From: Theocolax elegans
Taxonomy: Eukaryota; Arthropoda; Insecta; Hymenoptera; Cerocephalidae
Direction of reading: 5' to 3'
Length of the DNA: 64,000 bases
Assembly: GCA_026168455.1 (NCBI GenBank)
Contig: CM047426.1
Coordinates: forward strand, 30,935,058 to 30,999,057
Part shown: positions 50,916 to 62,716 of the stretch, one piece after another
How the letters are laid out: each line of letters opens with the position of its first letter
Position numbering within the stretch: the first letter of the stretch is position 1
Position numbers and translations under genes: made by a program
The notes under the pieces: model-generated
Database searches by the model: none
What the model was told of the DNA's origin: nothing
The model's input: only the letters and a program-made list of their open reading frames with translations

Positions 50916-52000
50916 ACTTAAACATTTTTCACAGGAAGTGAGTGTTTTTTAAACATTAGATAATGCCCTAATCACTTCAATGAATTGAAGATCACCGGAA
51001 TACCTGGGTATATATGTCCGTGGACAATGTAAACTATATTGATCGAATGGGATATTAGTGAAACATTAGAGAGACATGAGAGCGATAAAAAAGTTACTCT
51101 TTTGATTAGAGAAATTTTGAATTCGTATAAAATAAAAGCATTAGAATTTCATCGTCATATTTCTACATTATCATGAAATATTTATGTAATTAAATGATTA
51201 TGTGAATATCGTAAAATGAATTATAATTAAGCGCATGTTGGACCCAGATTGCAGGGTCTACCTTTTTTAAATCAAGAATTATATTCAAAATAAGGAACTA
51301 AAATTCTGAAAAAGTTCATAAAAATGTTTTGAAACATAAAGGAAGGCTTGGCGTTGCAAATTTAAAAAAAAAATTATTTTATTCATTAATTTCATATAAA
51401 CAAGATTTGGTCGGTAATTTAATAAGCACTATTTCCAACACAAAAATTTATTGATATTTACAATTTAAAAATATATAAAAAAAATGATACATATTGTTTA
51501 AAGCAAATACAAGAGCCTAACATTGCCAGATTTTTGAAAATAATAACTCATTTTACATTAAAACATATCCTTTTTAGGATCCGATATCCCCTTAAAAGAA
51601 AAAATTTAACTGAAAAATTAAAGTTTGAATACTTTGAATCGCATGAGCAATTTTCAGATATTACTCGATCACATTTCCACCATCAGTGCACAAATTCTGA
51701 GTTAGAAAAAGGTGCTAAAGTCGAAGGAATAAATTAATAGTAACTCCTTCGTACAATTGTGTAGTTTGCGTATCATTCGAAAAAATAGAAAAATAGAAGG
51801 AGATAAAAAGAACAAGAGTAAGGAAGAATGGACCAATTCTCTTAAGCTCGTGGTACGATACGCGCGACAAAAAATATCCGATAAAAGCGCGCGCCGTTAT
51901 TGTTGCGCAACCGAGCGTTAAAGTTCGGCGCCTATTGAACAGTATTTTCACCTCTGGCGCGGGTTTGCGCTGACGTACGCAGCGAACGCGCGGGTAGTTA
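50916..52000. other. AT-rich intronic sequence
   Basis: The frame at 51534-51737 has no domain. CpG-richer from about 51840. No other feature. Confidence 0.45.
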
Positions 52001-52012
52001 AAGGCAGGTTAA

Positions 52013-52082
52013 AGAGAGAGCGAGAGCGAGAAAGGGAGAGGGGGAGGGAAAGAGGGAGAGAGGGAGAGAGGGAGAGAGAGGC
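52013..52082. repeat. (GA)n/(GAGAGG)n microsatellite
   Basis: About 70 bp of GA repeat with GAGAGGGA units. It lies in a CpG-rich block of about 51840-52340. The minus frame 51948-52136 is its translation. Confidence 0.93.
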
Positions 52083-53010
52083 TCGTGAATGGCGATCGAT
52101 TTTATTACACGTTACGAATCCCACCAATTTCCACACGGTGCACCTGCTGCAAAAGGGCGTCCAAGTGGATATCAGACTGTACCGGCCCTCACCGGCATTT
52201 CTTTATCGATCGAACAAAGGAGCGCGCGTTGGCTCTAATCATATTCCGCTCTGTTAGTTCCCTTGTTTCTTGTGCAGCTCCTACTTTTCGTTTATTTTTC
52301 ACCCTCTTCCTTCTTCTTTGTTTTCTTCTTTTCGGCTTTCCTAGTAATTAGAAAACGAGAGGGTGACTATTAAAAATAATGGCACACGAATATGTCGTTA
52401 TTCGTCCTCGAATGGCGAGCGTCAACCTTCTTTTCGATGCGTTTGTGGGATGTAAGAAGAAAATGACCGGAGGATTAAACATGCTTGCCGACCTTTTTAG
52501 GGTTCTGTATTGCAATGATGTATATATATATAGATTTACATTAAAAATAATGGGTGTTTGACGTAAAAAATCAAAGTTTCTTTAGTATGTTTTTTTTTGA
52601 TGGTATGGAATTTAAAAAATTGTAATATCGTATATTTTGTTTATGTTATTTATGATCTTGAAATAAAAATTGTAATTACAGGTAGGCTGGAGTTCTCGGT
52701 TTAAGCCCGGGCCAAAACTATTTTTTCTATTAAAATTTTGAATTATGTTTTTAAAATTTTTTTTTCTATTATTGTTAAATATATTAGAAAGTTTTGCTAA
52801 TAAAAAGGCTGCAATACTTTTAGTTAATTACAGTTCATTTTGAAAAAAGAATAATATTTGAATTTTAAATTATTCTTTTCAAGCATGGATAATTATTTGG
52901 TTAATCACGTTTATAGTAAGTATAAGCTTAATTAAATTCGGTTTAATAAATATTGTTACATTAAATCAACTAGGAAATAACAAATACATAATTTATGTAG
53001 GTTAAAAAAC
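52083..53010. other. Intronic sequence
   Basis: 52083-52340 is GC-richer, the rest AT-rich. Frames at 52085-52561 lack domains. Confidence 0.4.
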
Positions 53011-53011
53011 T

Positions 53012-53212
53012 TCGTAACTGTTTAATGTCGTTCTATTTAAATTCCCAACTTGGTGCTAATCAGCAACAGAAAGAAGCATGCAATATTTTTTATGAAGGAA
53101 GCACTTGTTGAATATACATTTCCCAGTGGTGCGTATCAATCAGCAGAGACCGAGAATCGAACCCGAGACCTCCGAGTACAAGCCAGCCTTCCTACCAATC
53201 GCTATAAAGCTG
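53012..53212 (-). mobile_element. tRNA-derived SINE, copy D (best preserved)
   Basis: Minus strand, in order: box A-like TATAGCGATTGGTAGGAAGG; CTTGTACTCGGAGGTC; box B-like TCGGGTTCGATTCTC; body CACTGGGAAATGTATATTCA with AACAAGTGCTTCCTTC; distal GCTGATTAGCACCAAGTTGG; then an A/T-rich end. The tRNA head, body and tail order is that of a SINE, and the A/B box spacing could support Pol III transcription. It is the reference copy for identifying the other three. The plus frame 53050-53244 is spurious. Confidence 0.85.
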
Positions 53213-55685
53213 CTTTTAACTTGATACTAATGATCAAAATATAAAAATGCAATCTTTTCCAAAGTAAAAAACTGAAAACTGTTAGAGGAAGCAATTATAC
53301 GTTAAGTCGCCTCCTGCTCCGTTAGTGATCAATGAATTTAATCTAGAAGCATCTGATATGAAAATACGCACAAAATTATGAGCCTATCCTGCAATTATCT
53401 TAACGTTGGAAAAGTTTCGTTCGAGCCTGATTGCAAGAGAGAAAGAGAGAATATGAAAGATTTACAACCCCTAAATCACGATGAGGTAACCTAGAGTGGG
53501 ACGTACCACTTTTCTTCCTGCAATTTTCTCGACTCCCCTACGGGTTCTCCTTTACCTTTCCTTTACTAGTGGCGGACACGCATTTAGCGCAGTTTACAGT
53601 TGGCCCCTTACTTTTCTTTCACTAGCTATATACTCGCATTTAGCACAGTTTACAGTTGCAAATATTAATTCCCTAGTCCCCGGGTATCGAGCGTTTATCA
53701 CTATCTTCCTCCCGTAACCTCCGTCTCTCTTCGTAGAGCCTCTCTGGCACACATAACTCAGAATGATTAACGCGCCGAGGCCTGCGTGACCGAGTAACGA
53801 GGGGCGCTTCCTTGCTTTCTACTCTACCATAGCCTACTTAAATCGCTAGCTATTTACCATACCGATGGAGCATTAGGGCTTAGAAACATGACATGCATCA
53901 CCGCATCAACGAAATCGAAATTACAGGTCACCAGTGTCCTACCTTTTATGAATCGAGATTATCTGTTCTTCCGCGCACTCCGCACACCAACCTCTATCAC
54001 GGTCGATGACTTTCCTCAATTAACGTAATATCCGTTTTCCTTCATTAACGTCTTCTTCACATTTTCTTTGCTTTGAAAGCTGATCAAGATCGCTACGTTA
54101 TCTAACTATATTATTTAATTTGTACCATTTTTAATTATTTAATTATTAATCGAATGTTTTGTTCAAACATTTATAATTCATATATGATTGCCACGATTAT
54201 TCACTTTATGTTCCCTTTTCTAATTGAAATGTATTCATATATAATTTCAATTTCCGTGGTTTATAATAAAATATAGGTTTGTTGATATTACATTACTTCA
54301 GGTTACACTAACAACTCATTTATTTCTGCGATAACACATATAATTCCGCGTGATAACATTATTACTCGTGTAATTTAACAATGTAACCGCAAAAAGTTAA
54401 ATAAAACAAAATAACACGAAAATATTAAGCTTTGGAGTAATTTTTTTTCAGGCAGCTGCGTACAATACACAAATAAACAACAACAACCAACAAGAAAAGA
54501 AAACAAAGGAAAGGAAAAAAACGTATACCTACAACTGTATAGAGGTTTAACTTTTTTACATTCGCAGGTTAGTAAGCGGAAAATGTTTGCAGACGGGCAT
54601 ATTACCCTTGAACAGTTTAGCTCGCGCTTGTCGAGTGTTTTACCACAGTATGTCTCTGGTATTTGCTTATTGCATAAGCAATTTCCGTATCGGAGGCGCC
54701 ACAGACAGTTTCCTATCATAACCCACTTACTCGGTGGTGCTTCTCCGACGATGAAGTATGCATTGTCACCGCGTGAATAAAGCGCTTTCTCGTCAAATCC
54801 CGAACAATGCACATACATATATAATGCTCGTAAACTAAATAATTCGATCGACTCGTAATTTCGCTTTCAAACTTTTTACTTTTCATGAGCACAATCAACT
54901 AGTAATTAAATACACTTCAATTCATTTGTCATTTCATGGAATTAGTAAATTAAGTATTTGTGTGTGTATATATATATCTATCCTTGTGAAATATTATTAG
55001 GTAAGTCGTTTTATTTACAATGCCTTTATTTATCCATTAGTCAACAGTGATTGTGTCTATAATCAATTACGCGATACAACTTAATAGATTAAATCACAAA
55101 TGTTAGTTACTTTACATATTTTTAATTGCTTAATTTTTAATACATATATATTCATTTAAAATTATTTACATCTTTGTATAGTTATTACAAGTAATAATGT
55201 ATAAAATAATTGAACTACTAGACTACTTTGCTGAAAAAACATCATAAATTCAACTGCTTAATCAAATTTGTTATGAAATTATATGTATCGATTTCTATTT
55301 ATAAAAACAGCCAAAACACATTTAGTACTCGTAAGTACATGGATTCAATAAATTACTGTATACTTTGCACTTGTACATTAAATCCGTTTGGGAACCGAAA
55401 ATTTTTAAAAGCAAATAGATGTATCCCTTAAAATAATCTCTTTTCAAAGCAAATATTCCTGCCGTTACTTCGCTGAAGGCTTTTTAATTTTAAATTTAGT
55501 CAATTCTGGCATGAATTTACACCGCAATCAAGAGGAATAGAAAAGTGCGCTTTCGATTATATTTGCTTCACGGGACTCAAACTTCATTTTTCCTTTTTCT
55601 CCTTGCCTCTAAAAAAAATGTGGTATTGCGATGCATCGTAATCACTATGCTGTGCTCTCGACGTATTGAACCTCGCGCAGACCGC
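53213..55685. other. Intronic sequence with GC-richer parts at 53480-54010 and 54560-54800
   Basis: The plus frame 54583-54780 starts shortly after a TTTTTTACATTCGCAG acceptor-like site and the minus frame 54375-54818 overlaps it. Neither encodes a domain I recognise. AT-rich elsewhere. Confidence 0.35.
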
Positions 55686-55686
55686 T

Positions 55687-55723
<37 letters not shown>

Positions 55724-55735
55724 ACCTCTCTCTCA
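55686..55735. repeat. (CT)n microsatellite
   Basis: About 45 bp of CT repeat within a CT-rich stretch reaching 55780. The frame 55545-56090 reads across it and is not a gene. Confidence 0.95.
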
Positions 55736-57230
55736 CTTATTCGACTCTCCCCCTGCCCCTCTCTTTCGAACTCATCACTCTCTCGCCATACACTGGGTGG
55801 AAGTTCATAACGCATGGATAACTCATCAAGTAAATGCGCGATCGATATGGCCGCGAGGGCAATCGGGGTTGCTGTCTAATAACTTCGCAAATACCTTGTA
55901 TATCTTACGCTCCGATTATACCATATCAGCTCTTTCCACCTGTTTCAACTGTGTAAGAGTTACCTCTACTGATAAAATAAAAGTTGGACGTTTTGTTTTA
56001 TCTCATTCGACAGAGGAGTTTTTAAGTATTTCATACCCTTTTGACGCATTTTACATCAAGGACTTTGGCCACGCAAACGATTGTGATTGATTAAATTTTA
56101 TAATATATTTTTTCAAACGTGAAATTGTATCAAACGCTTATGTATATCAGGTAAATAAAATACTCCATACTTTTGGTTTTATTGGTTTTATGTTAATTAT
56201 TTTGTTACAACCTTCAAAGTTGAGCTTGTGAATTTTGAAGACATTGGATCATTCAGGTGAATATAATTTTTTTTTGAAAAAACGAATTTATGTACTAGAA
56301 AAACTATATAATTAAGGCGTACTACGCAGGCCGTCGCTTGCGATTCTGTCTTATGTTTTTTTTTACAATAAACTATAAACCTCTGTGAAATAAACAATCA
56401 CAAATCACGATAGCAGTAAAATTCTCTAATTGCTATTTTGTTCATTAAAATCGAGATATTCACGTGATTTTGAGATCGAGTTTAAATCTTCGAGATTCTC
56501 GAATCTTATTCTTTTTATAAATGGAAGGATATGGAATAGAAAGCAAGATTATGAATAGACAACTTTATTATTTATTGAATAATTGAATTAAGTGAATTTA
56601 TTTTGCTATAATTTTGCTCTAATTAGATTAATCAAAGAAGCTAAAGACTGAAAATATTTTAGTTTTATCATTCAATATGAATTGATATTAATTATCTATC
56701 ACGGTAATCCATGATAGTTATTAATATAGATATTATATTCAAAACATATTCACTATCAATAATCAAAAACATTCCATAATATGAAACAATATATTAGTTT
56801 CAAATTAAATGAATGCGGTTTTCTGCAATAGATCGTATTTTATACCTATTAAATTTACAGCAAAATAAAATAAAGTTTAATTTTAATTATTATTTGCATT
56901 GTATAAAATATACTTTAGAAGTGTGGAATATACAAGTTTATAAATGCCATGTTAAACTAGTCGATCTAATTAATTATTGAAAATGTAACATTTTTACGTT
57001 TTAACAAATTTATCGTTGCAGTATGATACAAATCTGTGACTAGTTAATAGCAAGGAAAGGGGTTACGTGAACGTGGCCTATGCAACAGTACCTAGAATCA
57101 TATTGAAATATTTGGATCATATTGAAAGATTAACGATTTCCGAAATAACAGGATAAATGATTGTCAGTATTTAATACAGTGAGAGGGCCACGTGCACTTG
57201 GAGTGAGATTGGAATAAAGGGGTTTCAGGG
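55736..57230. other. Intronic sequence, mostly AT-rich
   Basis: Nothing recognised after about 56090. Confidence 0.5.
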
Positions 57231-57700
57231 TGGTCGAGGGAAACTGTCATGATATTGCTATATTATGCTAATTACGCGACGCTACCGGCGCGAGGAACGG
57301 TCGGCCGTGCATACCAATGGAGGCGGGCACTACCGGCTGGTGTTCGAGGCGCTGATCAAAGCTCCCCCCAGGATATGCTAATTTTGCTTTGTACGCGCGT
57401 AATGCCGCACGGGAGAGCTTGGCGCCGCCACGATCGTTCGGCAAAAGGATCTCTTCCCTCACTTGAGATGCTACGGGATTGAAGAGCTTGAGTTGCGACC
57501 TTTGCCTGACCCTTTGCAACCCGTCGATGCAATTAATTGTAGGCGTAGCATACTAATCGGCTGAACGCAGTTCAGTTGCCACTGACGCCTGGCTGCATGG
57601 ATTTCACGAATTAATTCCGAGGCGCATAGCGTGTAGCGCAAACTTTAAGCTTCACTGAGCTGACCGATCGAGCAGAGCCAAGTGGCCAGTCGAACGGATA
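57231..57700. promoter_or_regulatory. CpG-rich block, candidate regulatory region
   Basis: A sharply bounded GC-rich block of about 470 bp, repeat-free, in A/T-rich flanks. Frames on both strands (57249-57519) are domain-free. Candidate enhancer or untranslated exon. Confidence 0.3.
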
Positions 57701-58890
57701 ACCGGCTAATGTCTTATCGTTTCAATGATAACTTTCTTTAGAATTAACCTATTTCATTTAAATATAGTGTATCAATAATAATACGTGCCATTGTAACGAA
57801 ATAATTGATATCACCTGTTTTATGAATATCAAATATTTTTATTTACTTATTGGTTATGGAAAATGTTTATTCTCTACGGAAAGCGTATTATTTCGCATTA
57901 TTTGAATTATATTTGTATTATTTAGTGTTAAAGATTCTTTTACGTACTAAAGTGATAAATAAACTATTTTTTAATCACACTGCAACGTTTGATCACTCAT
58001 TGGTTTTTTAACAGTTGACGATAATCGGTTCGTAAACAATCATACAATTTTCTTTTATGAGTAAACAGTTTTATACGGTTTATGATATAGTTGTTTACTT
58101 TATAATAATACTTAATATTTACTTAATATATACACATCTAACGAATCAATATTTACAGAAGTGAAACAATCCTCATATTCATTTCATTAGAAGTGAAAGA
58201 ATCCTTATACGATTTAGAGGCAAAATAAACTCTAAAACAATTTCGCAATTATAGTGCGGAGCTCCAGGAGTTATACGAAGTATGTTTAAAATAGGTAAAA
58301 TACATAATCAATAAACAAATTCATAATCACATAAACGCAGTAACAAAGCCATATTTTTACAAATCAAATTGATTAAACATTCGTTGGGGTTTTTTATGAC
58401 ATTAGGCAATTTCCATATACGTCAATAAAGATATTTATTCTTTCTCTTGAACTAAAAATTTTGCTACATCTATCTAATTTTGTCATATAGTAATTTTTCT
58501 TATTCTGACAGTATTTCCCACCTTTACTGAACAGTACAAAAATGTTTAATTAAACAGATTAAATAGATACAATCAAACGTAATGATCTCAAATATTTCAA
58601 TGTTCTTCAAAATTATAATATATATAAATTTAAAGCTACTAATCGAGTTAAAAATTCTGCGTCAAGATACGTTATTATAACACCCCTATCGTTACGTTTG
58701 ATACCTTGCTTTATATTTTTTGGACTCATAATTAATTTGTTTAAAGCTACGTATTAAAAATTAATCTTATAATATTTCGTTTATTTTATGAAGTAATAAA
58801 AAGTGAGTAAAGAAATAAGGTATAAAAGTATAATATTTGATGGTAACGCGTTGCAGTTATGAGATTTGCTAAGGATTCGTAATAAATTTA
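57701..58890. other. AT-rich intronic sequence
   Basis: No features recognised. Confidence 0.5.
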
Positions 58891-59850
58891 ACGAGGCGAT
58901 TAAAGTACCTCGAGTTCGTCTCTGCCGAGTTCAAACAAAATGCAATTCAACGAATTCTTGAGCGGGGGCACGAAAGACACTCGAGAAAAAGGAGGGAGAA
59001 AGAGTTTTTGGCATTCGCACGATTTTCCGTTCTCCAAACGTTTTACCTGACTTCTTACGTACACAGTAGGAAGAGCGAACGACGGAAAACGCAATTCGGT
59101 TTTAGAGCGTAAAACGTAAGGAGGACAGAAGCAACTGGTATATAACCAGTCAAGGCATACGGAGGTTGAGTCGAGGATCCAGTTACACAAATAAAAAAGC
59201 GTCAAAAGAATGAAAAAGAATATACGGTGGAAAGAAAGCGTAGAAGCTGGGATGAAGGGTGCATAAGGAAGAGGAACGAGTAAAGCAGCAAGAGAAAGAA
59301 AGAGATGGCGAGAGAGAGAGAGACAGGGAGGGGAGAGGGAGAGAGGGTGGGAGGGAGTAGTCGAAGTAAAAAGAGGATGCGAGCGAGCAAGCAAGGAGCC
59401 GAGACAGAATCAAAAAGGAAACAACTTTCCGCGTCGCTTGCCAACGTCGCAGGGCGGCAAAGATGACGAAAATGAAGGATCATTCATCGCGTCCGTAAGC
59501 GTGAGCTCCCGCGGCTTTGTTCGGTGTTATTTGAATTTTTAATTAACGTAATACGCGACGAGAGTGAGAGCCTTAATAATTAATAACTTGGCGACGACGA
59601 CTACCGATGGAGTACACCCGGTGTGTTCGCACTCACAGCACCGACAATACAGCGCCTCCAATGCTGACGGCGAGTCGACCAGTCATTACGGGCTAATTGA
59701 AAATGATGAGTACGAGCTGAGATAGGAGGATATCGAGGGTTGAGGAAGGAGACCCGAAACAATGCAAAGTGCTCTTCGACGTTCACGCGGTTTCGCGAGC
59801 TTCCTACTTACACGAATACCCTTCTGTCTACAACGGTTTATAACCGCTCG
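58891..59850. other. GC/GA-richer block with (GA)n tract at 59295-59355
   Basis: Three overlapping minus frames (58900-59483) translate the GA/GGGA repeat as Ser/Leu/Pro. No domains. Possibly regulatory. Confidence 0.35.
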
Positions 59851-60300
59851 ATCGATAAAATGATATATTTATCCTACATATTTAAACACTTTCCTTCGGC
59901 TATTACTATCAAGGATATTTTCAATTAACACGCGATAGATCTAAGGAACGAAAACTTGTTTTTAAGGTTTAACAATTATGTAATGTAATTATTTTATGAA
60001 ATTGTTTACATTTAATTGAAAATATGAGTAAAAATGACAATTTATTGGATAATAAAAACTGTTTAAATTATATATTTGTGCGGATAATATATAAAGTGCA
60101 AACAAGTAGTGAAATAGAACAATAGTCAGACATAGAAACTATAATTCGATTGGAAGCAAATAAACACTTGTTTATTGAGCATTTACAGCTCATCTTATAA
60201 AAATTCGGGTGTATTCACTAGAATAACGTAAATATATTAATAGATAAACATTAATCTGGTGTTTAAAGTAAGAGTGAATAATAAACTTTAGAAGTAACGC
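59851..60300. other. AT-rich intronic sequence
   Basis: No features recognised. Confidence 0.5.
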
Positions 60301-60950
60301 TCGGCCTCGCACGCAGTAAAAGAGAAAGCAAGAAAGATCTCAGCTCCTAATTATACAAAGGATATATCTACCTACCTGGGACGAAAGGAGGGAATAAAAT
60401 GAGAAACTGGTTAGTCGTCCATGTAAATAATCTCCTCCCCTACCCTTTCGTATGACTGGGAGTTTCTAAATAAGCCGCTTCGCGCTTGGTACGGATTAGA
60501 AGAATGTTATCCCCCGTTCGCTGGTCGGGCCAAGTAGAGACTCGGGAGCGGGAGCGGGAGCGGGAGCCGGAGCCGCGCACCGGCCGATGTATTATTCACG
60601 TTTTATGTCCTCGGGATTCCGCGCTTGCACTCGTTACGCTCCTAAAACGCCAGTGAGCGCATACGGACGGTTAAACGTAGCTTTGATTTTCAAAAGTTGT
60701 GGGAGTAGCGTGCGCGAGCTTTATCCTTACCCTTTTGAGCTAGCAGTCTACGTTAATCCGGCTTTCTTGCGCGAGTGAATCCTGCCTTTTCCTTACCTAA
60801 GGAATTTTAAAAGGCTTTATTTGCATCGATTTACCAAGTCAAATCTTTGACGCTCTAGTGGGGGGAAGAGCGCAAGAGAGCACTGCTTTTGCTTACTCTC
60901 CCTTCTCAACAACTTCTTCGAGAGGAAGAAAGAAAGGGAAAAACCTACCC
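60301..60950. promoter_or_regulatory. GC-rich block with GCGGGA hexamer repeat
   Basis: A CpG-rich block. At 60543-60574 the hexamer CGGGAG repeats about five times with one variant (CCGGAG). The plus frame 60587-60778 has no domain. Candidate regulatory block. Confidence 0.35.
60543..60574. repeat. (CGGGAG)n minisatellite
   Basis: About five hexamer units in tandem. Confidence 0.93.
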
Positions 60951-62255
60951 GTTTAATTCTGTTGGAATTAATTTAAATTAAGGAAATCTAATCACCTTTC
61001 GAAAAGATAAGTTTTTATTGTTTTCCTGCTTTATTTACTGGAATTTTAAATTTTATTTTTGTAAATCCTTGCAATAAGAAAGGTGTGTACGAAAAAAAAA
61101 ATTTACAAGAGTAAATTAACTTTTATATTCCTAATAATTTGTAACATAAATATTTTGTATTACACTTTCAATTTTCCTGGGAAAATATATTTATTTGCGT
61201 TAATCTGCCGCTTGCGAAGTTTAATTATCATACGCAAGTGTTTCTGAAAATCAAAATTAATTCTTAACTACTACGTAATTATGAAAAAAAAAATACAGAA
61301 TTGTTAATGTTTACAATGTATATGCGGAAATCAATTAAATGAACTGTGCCACAATTTAATATTCACTCGAAGTAACGTAAAATTTCATTAATTACATGTA
61401 AATGAATGTAGAGGCGACCAAAATTTCAGTGCTTTATCTTGCTGCAAGTGAATCCTTGTAAAGAGTTTGGTTTAATTTCTTAGGCTAGTTGAAATAAAGA
61501 TGAAATCATTTGCATTTCATGAAAAAACATGGACTGACCTGGTTTCTTAAAAGTTACGCACGGAAAAGTGAATTGAGAAGAAAACATAGCTTAAATCTAC
61601 ACACTAGTGTACCAAGTCGGAGCTTAAGCCATTTTTGTGACGTAGGCGAAGCACACGAAGCAGGAAAAGTAGAATAAAATTAAAAAGAATGAGAAAGTGT
61701 ATGGCGGAAGTTTGAACGCTAGGAGCAACGAATAGTCGAATAAAAGCGCGTTCGAGAGAGGAACCCGAAGCGAAAAGAGGAAACGAAAGCGAGAAAAAAA
61801 GGGGGAGGTAAGTGGTGGAGATTGAGAGGGTGCAAGAGGAAGGGAGGCGAGGGCTAGACTGTTCTTGCTCTGTCAATAAAATACCCTACGGCCGTGATAG
61901 ATTGGTCCACCTTCACTATCGAACTGCCATTTATCTACTTTTTATTCTTCATTTTGGTCTTTCATTCGCTCGCTGACCAACCACAGTCCGCCCGCTCAAG
62001 AGTGTTTACTGCCCTAGCTATATATACCTATATATATGTATATATATCACTGTTTAAGGGATGAGCCTAACTCGGAAAAACCCGGCCAACCTAAATATGT
62101 AATTTCTTTCTTTTCTATATTTTTGCCGAGGTTGCAAAAAGTAGCATTAATTATATTTCAAAGCAATGTGTGATACCAAATTTTGCTGAATTAAATAATA
62201 TTATCTGTGCAATAGTTATAACATTGAAAATTACCAAATTAGATAATTAAAAAAA
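60951..62255. other. Intronic sequence
   Basis: AT-rich to 61550. 61600-61860 is GA-rich (minus frame 61604-61876 is low-complexity) with a plus-strand donor-like GGAG|GTAAGTGG at 61806. TA microsatellite near 62019-62047. Confidence 0.4.
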
Positions 62256-62263
62256 TATTTTTC

Positions 62264-62577
62264 ACCCTGATCATCTAAAAAGTCTATTTTATTAACCTCT
62301 ATACGAAGGGAGTAAAATTGTATTATCTTCCTTCGATGACTTATTTCCCGTCGACTCACTCTATTCCCCGTAGACCCATTTTACTTATCATAGACTCATT
62401 GTTTTCATCGTAGACTTACTTTTTTGTTTTTAACATTTAGTTTAGCCTTATACTGCAAATACAAAATTAAATTTATTTATTAATTTTAAAATATCAATAA
62501 ATTTTACAATATTGAAAAAATTTAGAAATTAAAAAAAAATTCTTATTGCAAAAAGTGACTTTTCAAATGATCAGGGT
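62264..62577. mobile_element. Terminal-inverted-repeat element with internal 20-bp minisatellite
   Basis: The left terminus ACCCTGATCATCTAAAAAGT and right terminus ACTTTTCAAATGATCAGGGT are imperfect inverted repeats of about 22 bp, 314 bp end to end. Inside, 62349-62426 holds about four tandem units of roughly 20 bp (CGTAGACTCA-type start followed by a T-rich half). No coding frame. Inference: a MITE with an internal tandem array. No clear target-site duplication. Confidence 0.7.
62349..62426. repeat. 20-bp tandem repeat, about four units
   Basis: Units start at 62349, 62369, 62389 and 62409 with the cores CGTCGACTCA, CGTAGACCCA, CATAGACTCA and CGTAGACTTA, each followed by a T-rich half. Confidence 0.88.
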
Positions 62578-62588
62578 AAACAATGTTG

Positions 62589-62716
62589 TATGCACTTCGG
62601 GAGTGTTATTGTTCGTGCTGCGATTATTCCCTTGGATGAATTATTGCCAAAAGCTATAGCTCGGGCAGCAACTTTCATCCCGGGAATAAATGCCTATTTT
62701 ACTCCCTAAGTGCATA
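62589..62716. repeat. 128-nt hairpin palindrome (MITE-like)
   Basis: TATGCACTTCGGGAGT at the left pairs with ACTCCCTAAGTGCATA at the right. Inner arms ATTATTCCCTTGGATGAA and TTCATCCCGGGAATAAAT also pair, leading to a short loop centred on AGCTATAGCT. It sits 12 bp right of the preceding element. A related GAAGGGAGTAAAA word occurs inside that element (62305). Confidence 0.85.

Noticed and set aside
55545..56090. 181-codon plus-strand frame
   Set aside because: Runs through a CT microsatellite; peptide on either side matches nothing I recognise.
58900..59483. Three overlapping minus-strand frames up to 164 codons
   Set aside because: Ser/Leu/Pro-rich translations of GA/GGGA repeats in different frames of the same DNA.
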